Shown one piece after another: positions 7,867-15,648 of a DNA stretch of 64,000 nt. Made by a program: the position numbers and the translations under genes. Numbering within the stretch: position 1 is the first letter of the stretch; the number at the start of each line of letters is the position of its first letter. Source of the DNA: Candidatus Villigracilis adiacens (lineage in GTDB: Bacteria; Chloroflexota; Anaerolineae; Anaerolineales; Villigracilaceae); assembly GCA_016703605.1 (NCBI GenBank), contig JADJBU010000022.1, forward strand, positions 1 to 64,000, given 5' to 3'. The notes under the pieces are model-generated. The model did not search any database and was not told where the DNA came from. It worked only from the letters and a program-made list of their open reading frames with translations.

Positions 7867-8835
7867 ATGAAGGATAAGAGAGCCACCCAGGATCGCGCCA
7901 GTCTGCTGGCGGATGTCGCGGAGATGTATTACCTGGAGGATAAGAACCAGTCCGAGATCGCCAAAGCCGTGGGCGTGACGCGTTCGATGATCTCGCGCAT
8001 GTTGACGGAGGCGCGGCAGGGCGGCATCGTGGAGATCCGCATTCGGCGCGCGGCAAAATCGGACCCTGACCTGGAACTCGCGCTGGTCGAACGCTTCGGT
8101 CTGAAGGACGCCTTCGCGGTGACGGCTCCCGCGGAGGGCGAGCGACTCATGCGCGCGTTGGGAAACGCAGGGGCGCAAATGTTGAAACGCTACACCGCAT
8201 CGGATATGACGCTCGGTCTGGCGTGGGGCACGTCCATCAGCGCGACTGTGGATGCCTTCGAAACCTCCGAAGCGCTCCCGATGCGCCTGGTGCAACTGGT
8301 CGGCGCGATGGGCGTGCGCAACATGGAATATGACGGGCACGACCTGGTGTCGCGCCTTTCGGAGAAGGTGGGCGGGGAGGCGTATTACCTCAACGCGCCA
8401 TACGTCTGCAAGGACGAGCAAATGGTGGCGTCGTTGCTGGAGACAAAGAGCATCCAGGAAACGGTCAAGGCGGGCAGAAAGACCGACGTGGCGCTGGTGG
8501 GCGTCGGCACGACATTGCCCGAATATTCCAGTTTTTACCTGGCGGGTTATGTCTCGCTTCAAGAGTTGAAGGAGTTGCGGCGCGAAGGCGGCATCGGCGA
8601 TGTGTGCGGACTGCATTTCGACATCCACGGTCAGCCCGCCTGTGAGGAATTCACGCGCCGCCTGATGACCATCCGCCGCAAGGATTTGCTGTCCATCCCG
8701 ACCCGTTTGGGTGTGGCGGGCGGCGAAGGGAAAGTGGAGGCAATTCTCGGCGCGCTGCGCGGCGGGTATGTCAACGTGCTGGTGACGGATACTGCCACCG
8801 CCAGAAAAGTGCTCGACCTGGCGGATGAAAAATAA
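7867..8835 (+). CDS. SorC/DeoR-type sugar-binding transcriptional regulator
   Basis: The 322-residue regulator has an N-terminal helix-turn-helix (residues about 15-50: MYYLEDKNQSEIAKAVGVTRSMISRML) and a SorC effector domain with a sugar-phosphate isomerase-like fold (LGLAWGTSISATVDAF, DVALVGVGTTLPEYSSFY, GGEGKVEAILGALRGGYVNVLVTD). Such proteins sense phosphorylated sugars and control the neighbouring sugar operon. AAGGATT lies just before the ATG. It is the obvious candidate for the palindromes at 2263-2295 and may auto-regulate the run. Confidence 0.88.
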   Translation: MKDKRATQDRASLLADVAEMYYLEDKNQSEIAKAVGVTRSMISRMLTEARQGGIVEIRIRRAAKSDPDLELALVERFGLKDAFAVTAPAEGERLMRALGNAGAQMLKRYTASDMTLGLAWGTSISATVDAFETSEALPMRLVQLVGAMGVRNMEYDGHDLVSRLSEKVGGEAYYLNAPYVCKDEQMVASLLETKSIQETVKAGRKTDVALVGVGTTLPEYSSFYLAGYVSLQELKELRREGGIGDVCGLHFDIHGQPACEEFTRRLMTIRRKDLLSIPTRLGVAGGEGKVEAILGALRGGYVNVLVTDTATARKVLDLADEK

Positions 8836-8846
8836 TCGAGGCATTC

Positions 8847-9872
8847 ATGGCGAAACCAAAGGTGAAGGAAATCAATACGCAGGCTGATTTTGACGAACGC
8901 GTGCGACGGCTGGAGTTATCCGACGAGACGTTGATCGGTTTGTATCGGACGATGTGTACCGTCCGTCACTTCGAATATACGGCGGACCGACTCTACGCGG
9001 CGGGAAAAGTCCACGGCACGATGCATCTCTCGGCGGGGCAGGAGGCGGTGGCGGCTGGCACGCGCCTGGCGTTGCAGCCCGACGATTACCTGATCAACCA
9101 TCATCGCGGACACGGTCACTTCATCGCCAAGGGCGCGGACGTCAACCTGATGATGGCGGAGTTTTTGGGCAAGGACACGGGCTTCAATCACGGGCGCGGC
9201 GGCTCGATGCACATCGCGGACTTTCAATCCAACAACCTGGGCGCGAACGGAATCGTCGGCGGCGGAATCCCGCAGGCGGTCGGCGTGGGACTCGCCCTCC
9301 AGATGCAGAGGCGCAAGGAGATTTGCGTCTGCATCTTCGGCGACGGCGCATCCAATGAGGGCGTCTTCCACGAAGCCCTGAACATGGCAAGTTTGTGGAA
9401 ACTGCCCATCCTTTATATCTGCGAGAACAACAAATACGGCATGTCCATGGACGTGGAACGCGTCGTGGCGAAACTGCCGATTGCCCAACGCGCCGAAGCC
9501 TACGGCATCCCCTGGTCCACGGTGGACGGCAACGCGGTGGTCGAAGTGTATGAGGCGATCAAGGAAGCCGCCGATCACGTCCGCGCGGGAAACGGTCCCT
9601 ATTTTGTGGAGGCGCTGACCTACCGCTACTTCGGTCATTCCAAGAGCGACCGCAACCTGTACCGCTCGAAGGAGGAGATCGAAGACTGGAAGCAGAACCG
9701 CGATCCGATCATGCGTTTCACCAAACATTTGCTTCAAGCCGAAGTATTAAATGAAGAGCAGGCGCGGGAGGTGGATGCGCAGGCGGAGCAGGTCATTCTC
9801 AAAGCGGTGGAATTCGCCGAAGCCTCCCCCGAACCCGACCTCTCGACCCTGATGGATTACATCTATGCCTGA
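8847..9872 (+). CDS. pdhA: 2-oxoacid dehydrogenase E1 alpha subunit (pyruvate/acetoin type)
   Basis: The 341-residue subunit carries the thiamine diphosphate motif GDGASNEG...ENN (near residues 166-195) and the phosphorylation-loop region FNHGRGGSMHIAD. With E1 beta it decarboxylates a 2-oxoacid and passes the acyl group to lipoyl-E2. The sequence style (HRGHGHFIAKG, GGSMHIAD, LGANGIVGGG) is as close to acetoin dehydrogenase AcoA as to pyruvate dehydrogenase, so the substrate is not settled. It begins 11 bases after the SorC gene stop and overlaps E1 beta by eight bases. Confidence 0.9.
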   Translation: MAKPKVKEINTQADFDERVRRLELSDETLIGLYRTMCTVRHFEYTADRLYAAGKVHGTMHLSAGQEAVAAGTRLALQPDDYLINHHRGHGHFIAKGADVNLMMAEFLGKDTGFNHGRGGSMHIADFQSNNLGANGIVGGGIPQAVGVGLALQMQRRKEICVCIFGDGASNEGVFHEALNMASLWKLPILYICENNKYGMSMDVERVVAKLPIAQRAEAYGIPWSTVDGNAVVEVYEAIKEAADHVRAGNGPYFVEALTYRYFGHSKSDRNLYRSKEEIEDWKQNRDPIMRFTKHLLQAEVLNEEQAREVDAQAEQVILKAVEFAEASPEPDLSTLMDYIYA

Positions 9873-10851
9873 GATGACCTATCTCGAAGCGATCCGCCAA
9901 GCGCTCTGGCAGGAGATGAAACGTGATGAGCGCGTCTTCCTGCTCGGCGAAGACATCGGCGTGTACGGCGGCGCATTCGGGCTGACCCACGGCATGTTGG
10001 ACGAGTTCGGTCCCGAGCGCGTGCGCGAGACGCCCATCTCCGAAGCGACCATCGTCGCCACCGCCGTCGGCGCCTCCCTGCTGGGAATGCGTCCCGTCGC
10101 CGAGATCATGTTCATGGACTTTGTCCTGCTGGCTCTCGACCAGATCGCCAACCAAGCCGCCAAGATGCGCTTCATGTTCGGCGGGCGCACCAGCGTTCCC
10201 ATCGTCGTCCGTATGCCTGGCGGATCAGGCACGGGCGCGGCGTCGCAACATTCGCAATCGCTCGAAAGCATCCTCATGCACTTCCCTGGTCTCAAGGTCG
10301 TCAATCCCTCCACGCCGTACGACGCCAAAGGTTTGATGCTCGCCTCCATCCGCGACCCCAATCCCGTGTGCTTTGTCGAGCATAAGGTTCTTTACAAAAC
10401 CAAGGGCGAAGTGCCAGAAGACGATTACATGATTCCCATCGGCGTGGCGGAGGTCAAACGCGCGGGACGCGACATCACCGTCGTCGCCAACAACATCATG
10501 GTGATGAAGACACTCCATATCGCCGAGCGTCTCGCGCAGGACGGCATAGAAGTCGAAGTGATTGACCCGCGTACCCTGCTTCCGCTCGATACCGAAACCA
10601 TCATCAACTCGGTCACCAAAACGGGACGCCTGCTCGTCGTCCACGAAGCCTGCCAGACGGGCGGCTGGGCGGGCGAAGTCATCGCATCGGTCGTTGGCAG
10701 TCCCGCCTTCGATTATCTCGATACGCCCGTGCGTCGTCTCGGCGGCAGGGATATTCCCATCCCCTACAACCGCGGTCTCGAAAAATTTGCCATCCCGCAG
10801 GACGCCGACATCGAAGCCGAAATCCGCATGATGGTCGCAGGGAAGGTCTGA
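9865..10851 (+). CDS. pdhB: 2-oxoacid dehydrogenase E1 beta subunit
   Basis: The 328-residue subunit has the transketolase pyrimidine-binding pattern (FLLGEDIGVYGGAFGLTHG, RVRETPISEATIVATAVGAS, RMPGGSGTGAASQHSQSLE) and the C-terminal transketolase domain (PRTLLPLDTETIINSV). Glu in the GEDIG strand and the His pair in ASQHSQS are the expected active-site residues of this family. It overlaps E1 alpha by eight bases and E2 begins one base after its stop, so the three subunits are translated together. Confidence 0.92.
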   Translation: MPEMTYLEAIRQALWQEMKRDERVFLLGEDIGVYGGAFGLTHGMLDEFGPERVRETPISEATIVATAVGASLLGMRPVAEIMFMDFVLLALDQIANQAAKMRFMFGGRTSVPIVVRMPGGSGTGAASQHSQSLESILMHFPGLKVVNPSTPYDAKGLMLASIRDPNPVCFVEHKVLYKTKGEVPEDDYMIPIGVAEVKRAGRDITVVANNIMVMKTLHIAERLAQDGIEVEVIDPRTLLPLDTETIINSVTKTGRLLVVHEACQTGGWAGEVIASVVGSPAFDYLDTPVRRLGGRDIPIPYNRGLEKFAIPQDADIEAEIRMMVAGKV

Positions 10852-10852
10852 C

Positions 10853-12166
10853 ATGCCCGTCCCCTTCATCATGCCCAAGTTCGACATGGACCAGGAGCAA
10901 GCCACCATCATCTCATGGGAAAAACGCGACGGCGACTTCGTCAAATTCGAAGAGACCGTGCTGACGGTCGAGACCGACAAGGTCGCCATCGAAGTCCCCT
11001 CCCCCGCAACCGGCACGCTCGCCCGCATCACATACAAAGACGGCGATGTCGTCCCCGTGACAACCATCATCGCCTACATCTTGAAGGATGGCGAGACTCT
11101 CGCGGATTTACCCAAAGCGGATATAACCCCGCCTCTTTCCAAACCCGAGGTTGATTCTGTTTCCCAATCCTTGACCTCCGCCCAAGCCACGCCCGTCGCA
11201 GTCCGCATGGCAAAAGAAGAGGGCGTGGATCTATCGAAGGTCGCTTCCTCTGGCGACAAAATCACGCGCAGGGATGTGGAACTCTATCTTGCGAATCAAA
11301 CGCCCGCATCGAGAGTCGCGGTCGCGGCGACTCCCGCCGCGCGTCGGGTCGCTCGAGAGAAGGGAATTGATCTCGAAAACGTGGCAGGCTCGGGTCCGCG
11401 TGGACGCGTGCAATCTGCCGATGTGTCGAAGACGGCGAAGCAAATCCCTGCATCCGTCAGTCATGGGCGCGAAGCGGAAGTCATCCCGCTGACCGGCATC
11501 CGCCGCACGATCGCCGAACGGATGCAACAAAGTTTCCAGCAATCCCCGCACATCGCCCTGACCGTGGACGTGGACATGACCGAAGCGGAGAAAGTCCGCA
11601 AGCGGTTCAACGCGCAAGCCGAAAAACTCGCGCAACCGCGCGTCACCGTCACCGCGTTGATCATCAAGGTCGTCGCCTGGGCGCTGGTGCGCAACCCGTA
11701 CATCAACGCATCGTTCAACAGCGATTCGATTTCGCTGTGGAAGGACGTGAACATCGGCGTCGCCGCCGCCGCCCCGCAGGGCTTGGTCGTGCCGGTGCTG
11801 AAAGGCGCGGATACATTGGGCGTCGGAGAAATCAACCTGCGTCTCGTCGAATTGGCGGAACGGGCGCGCGAGAATAAATTGAAACTCGAAGACGTGCAGG
11901 GCGGCACATTCACCATTTCCAACCTGGGCATGTTCGGCGTCCGCCAGTTCCGCGCCATCATCAACCCGCCGGAGAGCGCGATTCTCGCAGTCGGAAGCGC
12001 CGTGCGGAAACCAATCGTGATTGACGAACAGGATCGCGTCGAAGTCCGCCCGATCATGTCGTTGACTCTTTCCGCAGACCACCGCGTCATTGACGGCATC
12101 GTGGCGGCGCGCTTCCTCTCCGACCTGGTGACCGGGCTTGAGTCGCCGTCCATGCTTTTATATTGA
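10853..12166 (+). CDS. pdhC: 2-oxoacid dehydrogenase E2 (dihydrolipoyl acyltransferase) with two subunit-binding domains
   Basis: The 437-residue protein has one lipoyl domain (residues 1-78, lipoylated Lys43 in VETDKVAIEVPS). Two peripheral subunit-binding-like domains follow (about 112-146, ATPVAVRMAKEEGVDLSKV; about 159-191, ATPAARRVAREKGIDLENV). The catalytic domain runs from about 208, with active-site His410 and Asp414 in SADHRVIDG. It accepts the acyl group from E1 and makes acyl-CoA. The first binding domain is less canonical (SSGDKITRRDV instead of GSGPRGRVQSADV). No E3 (lipoamide dehydrogenase) gene lies in the window, so E3 must be shared. Confidence 0.92.
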   Translation: MPVPFIMPKFDMDQEQATIISWEKRDGDFVKFEETVLTVETDKVAIEVPSPATGTLARITYKDGDVVPVTTIIAYILKDGETLADLPKADITPPLSKPEVDSVSQSLTSAQATPVAVRMAKEEGVDLSKVASSGDKITRRDVELYLANQTPASRVAVAATPAARRVAREKGIDLENVAGSGPRGRVQSADVSKTAKQIPASVSHGREAEVIPLTGIRRTIAERMQQSFQQSPHIALTVDVDMTEAEKVRKRFNAQAEKLAQPRVTVTALIIKVVAWALVRNPYINASFNSDSISLWKDVNIGVAAAAPQGLVVPVLKGADTLGVGEINLRLVELAERARENKLKLEDVQGGTFTISNLGMFGVRQFRAIINPPESAILAVGSAVRKPIVIDEQDRVEVRPIMSLTLSADHRVIDGIVAARFLSDLVTGLESPSMLLY

Positions 12167-12174
12167 TACACCGT

Positions 12175-12221
12175 CCCGAAGGTTTGACAGGCGCGGCAAA
12201 ATCGCATCTGAAACCTTCGGG
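12175..12221 (+). repeat. Intergenic inverted repeat, CCCGAAGGTTT type, copy 1
   Basis: CCCGAAGGTTT (12175-12185) is repeated as AAACCTTCGGG (12211-12221) around a 25-base loop, between E2 and HPr. A second copy with identical arm core and similar loop length lies at 14470-14523. No T-run follows. It probably forms an mRNA hairpin between cistrons. Confidence 0.6.
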
Positions 12222-12249
12222 GCATTCCAACAGGAGCGATTGATCCATC

Positions 12250-12525
12250 ATGGCTGAAGCAACGATTCAAGTTAAACACAAGGTCGGTCTGCACGCGCGT
12301 CCCGCATCGCTGTTCGTTCAAACTGCCGCAAAGTTTTCCTCCGCCATCAAGGTAAAGAACATCTCGGCAAACGGAAATTTCGTGGACGCCAAAAGCATCA
12401 TCATGGTGCTGACCCTGGGCGTGATGAAAGATCACGAGATCGTCATCCAGACCGAAGGCGCGGACGCCGACGCCGCGCTCGCCGCGTTGAAATCATTGAT
12501 CGAAAGCAACTTCGGCGAGTCGTAA
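12250..12525 (+). CDS. ptsH: HPr, phosphocarrier protein of the PTS
   Basis: The 91-residue protein has the HPr active-site motif GLHARPAS with phosphorylated His15, and a second-site serine (Ser49 in VDAKSIIMVLTLGV) that corresponds to HPr Ser46. It relays phosphate from enzyme I (12647) to IIA (4107). ACAGGAGCG lies ten bases before the ATG. Retention of the regulatory Ser region suggests that HPr kinase control is possible, but no hprK is in the window. Confidence 0.95.
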   Translation: MAEATIQVKHKVGLHARPASLFVQTAAKFSSAIKVKNISANGNFVDAKSIIMVLTLGVMKDHEIVIQTEGADADAALAALKSLIESNFGES

Positions 12526-12556
12526 CGCAATATTATAAAAGTTGACCTGTTGCGTA

Positions 12557-12614
12557 GTCGGCGTTCTTTTACGCCGACGGGCTGGCTCAAAATTGACGTT
12601 AGAGAACGTCAATT
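12557..12614 (+). repeat. Two adjacent perfect hairpins between ptsH and ptsI
   Basis: The first hairpin is GTCGGCGT-TCTTTT-ACGCCGAC (12557-12578). The second is AATTGACGTT-AGAG-AACGTCAATT (12591-12614). The core GTTAGAGAAC of the second recurs in the ptsI-corrinoid gap near 14391-14400. They sit in the leader of ptsI and are too far from any T-run to be simple terminators. Confidence 0.6.
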
Positions 12615-12646
12615 ACACGCTATATGGAAATAATTTTTTTAAAACC

Positions 12647-14374
12647 ATGCCAGAGAAAATCCTGCAAGGAATCCCCGCCAGCGACGGCATCGCGATCGGT
12701 CCGGCTTTCCGCTACATCCCGGCAGAATTGACCGTGCCTGCCCGCGCCGCCGAAAGCGCGGATGTAGAACTGTCCCGCTTCGATGCCGCCCGTGAACAAG
12801 CCCGCGTCGAATTGCAGGGCTTGTCCAACGCCATCGAGAAACGCGCGGGCAAAGAGGAAGCCGCCATCTTCGAAGCGCACCGGGAAATGTTGAATGACCC
12901 CGCGCTTGAAGGCAGGGTCCGCGAACTGGTCGAGAGCGGTCAGACCGCCGAACAGGCATTGGTCAACGCCACAGACGAACTCGCCGGTCTGCTCGCTGGC
13001 ATGAACGATGAACTTTTTTCGGCGCGCGCGCTGGATGTGAAAGATGTCGGTCGCCGCGTCCTGCGCATCCTGCTTGGGTTGCCGGATACAGCCCTGGGCG
13101 CGGTCACTGAACCGTCCGTCATCGTCGCCGAAGACCTGACTCCCTCAGACACCGCCAGTCTCGATCCTTCACTGACGCTTGGCTTCGTCACTGCCCAGGG
13201 CGGACTCACTTCGCACAGCGCCATCCTTGCAAGAACGCTGGGCATCCCCGCCATCGTCGGCATGGGAAACAACCTGCTGGAAAACGTCCCCGGCGGCACA
13301 TTCATTGTGATGGATGGTCGTACCGGAGAATTGCTGATCGAGCCGGACGAAGAAATTACAGGTCGCTATCAGAAGGTCAAGTCACAGCGCGAATCGCAAA
13401 TGCAGATTCTCAAAGCCGCCGCTGAAAAGGATGCCGTCACCGCCAACGGCCGCCGCGTGGAGGTCGCCGCGAACGTCGGTGAAGCCGCCACTGCCCGCGA
13501 CGCCATCGAACACGGCGCGGAGGGCATCGGTCTGCTCCGCACCGAGTTTCTCTATCTCGAAGACACCCAGCCGCCGAGCGAAGAGAAACAATTCCACATC
13601 TATCGTGAAATCTTCGAAGTCATGGCGGGACGCCCCGTCATCGTCCGCACGCTTGACATCGGCGGAGACAAGCCGCCCTCCTATCTGCCGTTTCCAACCG
13701 AGATGAATCCATTTCTCGGCTGGCGTGCCATCCGCATCAGTCTCGATGAACAGGACTTATTCAAGACCCAATTGCGTGCGATTTTACGCGCCGCGGTCGG
13801 ACATCACGCCCGCATCATGTTCCCCATGGTTTCGGATTTGGACGAACTGCGCCGCGCCCGCGACATCGTCGACACGGTCAAACGGGACCTGGCGCTTGCC
13901 TCCGTTGAATTTGCATTCGACGTCCCCGTGGGCATCATGGTCGAGACTCCCGCTGCGGCTGTGATGGTGGACGCGCTCGCCGAAGCCTCCGACTTTTTCA
14001 GTCTCGGCACCAACGACCTGACGCAATACACGCTGGCGGTGGATCGCGGCAACGCGAAGGTGGCGAACCTGTTCCAACCGTTGCATCCCGCCGTGTTGCG
14101 CCTCATCAAACAGACGATTGACGCGGCGCGCGCCAAAGGGAAATGGGTCGGCATGTGCGGCGAACTGGCGGGCATGACCAAAGCCATCCCCATCCTGCTC
14201 GGCTTCGGCTTGGACGAGTTCAGCATGAACCCGCGCGCCATCCCCGAAGCGAAACGCTTGATCGGTCAATTGACGGATGAACGCGCGCGGGAGGTCGCCA
14301 GCCACGCCATGACTTTTGGAACTGCGGCTGAGATCGAAAACTATATGAAGGGAATACTGACCGAACTGGCATAA
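12647..14374 (+). CDS. ptsI: Enzyme I of the PTS (PEP-protein phosphotransferase)
   Basis: The 575-residue cytoplasmic enzyme transfers phosphate from PEP to HPr. The swivelling domain carries phospho-His190 (GGLTSHSAILARTLGIPAIVG). The PEP-binding barrel shows RTEFLYL, the GGDKPPSYLPFP stretch, SLGTNDLTQYTLAVDRGN, and Cys in WVGMCGELAG. The start is placed at 12647 (MPEKILQGIPASDGIAIG), matching the normal family start and a 575-residue length; the in-frame codons upstream cover the two hairpins and are not protein-like. HPr and EI in the same run as their IIABC suggest a dedicated, possibly sole, PTS. Confidence 0.95.
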   Translation: MPEKILQGIPASDGIAIGPAFRYIPAELTVPARAAESADVELSRFDAAREQARVELQGLSNAIEKRAGKEEAAIFEAHREMLNDPALEGRVRELVESGQTAEQALVNATDELAGLLAGMNDELFSARALDVKDVGRRVLRILLGLPDTALGAVTEPSVIVAEDLTPSDTASLDPSLTLGFVTAQGGLTSHSAILARTLGIPAIVGMGNNLLENVPGGTFIVMDGRTGELLIEPDEEITGRYQKVKSQRESQMQILKAAAEKDAVTANGRRVEVAANVGEAATARDAIEHGAEGIGLLRTEFLYLEDTQPPSEEKQFHIYREIFEVMAGRPVIVRTLDIGGDKPPSYLPFPTEMNPFLGWRAIRISLDEQDLFKTQLRAILRAAVGHHARIMFPMVSDLDELRRARDIVDTVKRDLALASVEFAFDVPVGIMVETPAAAVMVDALAEASDFFSLGTNDLTQYTLAVDRGNAKVANLFQPLHPAVLRLIKQTIDAARAKGKWVGMCGELAGMTKAIPILLGFGLDEFSMNPRAIPEAKRLIGQLTDERAREVASHAMTFGTAAEIENYMKGILTELA

Positions 14375-14387
14375 AACCATGTGCGGA

Positions 14388-14440
14388 CGTTAGAGAACAT
14401 CCGCTACGCCGCGTAAGAGACGCTCTCTAGCGTCGGACTG
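14388..14440 (+). repeat. Hairpin cluster after ptsI related to the ptsH-ptsI element
   Basis: GCGGACGTT-AGAG-AACATCCGC (one G-U pair) shares the GTTAGAGAAC core with 12597-12606, and GACGCT-CTCT-AGCGTC follows directly. Both are short stem-loops with four-base loops. The shared core and changed arms point to a small repeat family with compensatory arm changes. Confidence 0.5.
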
Positions 14441-14469
14441 GTGAAGAGAATTGATCGTGTAAAAAAGAA

Positions 14470-14523
14470 CGTCCCGAAGGTTTTACCGGAAAAATTTGCC
14501 GTTATTGCACAACCTTCGGGACG
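14470..14523 (+). repeat. Intergenic inverted repeat, CCCGAAGGTT type, copy 2
   Basis: CGTCCCGAAGGTT (14470-14482) and AACCTTCGGGACG (14511-14523) form perfect 13-base arms around 28 bases. It is the partner of the copy at 12175. It lies between ptsI and the corrinoid gene, so both copies bracket the ptsHI pair. Confidence 0.65.
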
Positions 14524-14594
14524 GTTTAACAGAAATGCCTGCACTGTGCCGCAGGCACACGTGAAATGCGCCCAAATCACAAGGAGAAACGAAC

Positions 14595-15239
14595 ATGGAA
14601 GAGGTATTGCAGAAATTATTCGACGCGGTATTGGAAGGCGATTTCGACGGCGTCAAGACGAACGTGACAGCCGCGCTGGAAGCCGGTCTCGACCCGAACG
14701 CCATCCTGAACGACGGCATGATCGCGGCGATGCGCGAAGTGGGCGTCCGTTTTGAGGCGGGCGAGTATTACGTGCCGGAGATGTTGATCGCGGCGCGCGC
14801 CATGCAAAGCGGAATGACGCTTCTGAAACCACATCTGCAAAAGACCGAGCAGAAATCCAACGGCAGGGTGTTGATGGGCACAGTCAAAGGCGACCTGCAC
14901 GACATCGGCAAGAACCTGGTCGGCTTGATGCTGGAAGGCGCGGGCTATGAGATCATAGACCTGGGCGTGGACGTCCCTGCGGAAGAGTTCGTCAAAAAAG
15001 CGATGGAACTCAAGCCGGACATCATCGGCATGTCCGCCCTATTGACCACCACCATGGCATCCATGAAGACCACGCTCGACGCGCTGGATGCCGCGGGTTT
15101 GCGCAGGAACATCAAAGTCATCATCGGCGGCGCGCCTGTCACTGAAGCCTATGCGCAACACATCGAAGCCGACGGCTTCTCCCCCGACGCCAGTCGCGCG
15201 GTCAATCTGGTGAATGAATTGCTGGGGAAGCAGGGTTGA
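14595..15239 (+). CDS. Corrinoid (B12-binding) protein of a methyltransferase system
   Basis: The 214-residue protein has a helical cap domain (1-85) and a B12-binding Rossmann domain. The base-off His-on motif is D-x-H-x-x-G at Asp100-His102-Gly105 (GTVKGDLHDIGKN), followed by GLMLEGAGYEIIDLG and VIIGGAPV. Proteins of this type (MtaC, MtbC, MtmC) carry a methyl group on cobalt between a substrate-specific methyltransferase and an MtaA-like partner. The partner is plausibly the URO-D-family product at 2306. AAGGAG lies nine bases before the ATG. No substrate-specific methyltransferase or reductive activase gene is adjacent. Confidence 0.9.
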   Translation: MEEVLQKLFDAVLEGDFDGVKTNVTAALEAGLDPNAILNDGMIAAMREVGVRFEAGEYYVPEMLIAARAMQSGMTLLKPHLQKTEQKSNGRVLMGTVKGDLHDIGKNLVGLMLEGAGYEIIDLGVDVPAEEFVKKAMELKPDIIGMSALLTTTMASMKTTLDALDAAGLRRNIKVIIGGAPVTEAYAQHIEADGFSPDASRAVNLVNELLGKQG

Positions 15240-15396
15240 ATCCTAAGCCACTGTTTGCAATCCGGCTGACATTCAGGATTATCTATCCGCTTTTGTCTAC
15301 GATACTGTAGTCTGGTTTCAAAGTCTTAGATAAACCCGACTGGCGGGATACATATCTGGTATACGGGTATAAGTTTCGCAGGCGAACCCAGGTGGC

Positions 15397-15433
15397 AAAA
15401 AGGCGGCGGAGAAAATTCTCCACCGCCTTTTTG
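15397..15433 (+). terminator. Rho-independent terminator ending the PTS/corrinoid run
   Basis: AAGGCGG-(CGGAGAAAATTCTCC)-ACCGCCTTTTTG forms a long GC-rich stem followed by a T-run; the A-run on the other side would let it also serve the small minus-strand gene. The 150 bases between the corrinoid stop and this hairpin hold no gene that I can support. Confidence 0.8.
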
Positions 15434-15473
15434 CTTTAATTTCTCAACACTCCCGCCCATGCGGACTGTAATC

Positions 15474-15638
15474 CTACCCAGCCCCCAACGCCGCTGATAT
15501 GAAACCAGCCAACAACGCAAGAATCAGCACAGGATCGTAAATCCCAAGCGCATGGTGTTTCCTACGCGGGAAACATGCCCATTCCATTGAGATTTCCGAC
15601 AGCAGGAAGGCAATCATCACCACAATCAGGAACGTCAT
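15474..15638 (-). CDS. Small membrane protein, unknown function
   Basis: The 54-residue protein (MTFLIVVMIAFLLSEISMEW...) has one N-terminal hydrophobic span and a second near the C-terminus (VLILALLAGFISAALGAG) joined by a basic loop (PRRKHH). GGAGGAG lies before the start and overlaps the end of the hydrolase gene, ten bases upstream, so the two are likely co-transcribed. No family is recognised. Confidence 0.5.
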   Translation of the reverse strand: MTFLIVVMIAFLLSEISMEWACFPRRKHHALGIYDPVLILALLAGFISAALGAG

Positions 15639-15648
15639 CATTTTTGCT

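Noticed and set aside
12542..12646. N-terminal extension of enzyme I
   Set aside because: The added residues are encoded by two perfect hairpins and are absent from the family; the standard start is at 12647.
15240..15396. Cobalamin or other riboswitch after the corrinoid gene
   Set aside because: GCCACTG is present but the remaining B12-box elements and a downstream regulated gene on the same strand are not; the stretch precedes a terminator.
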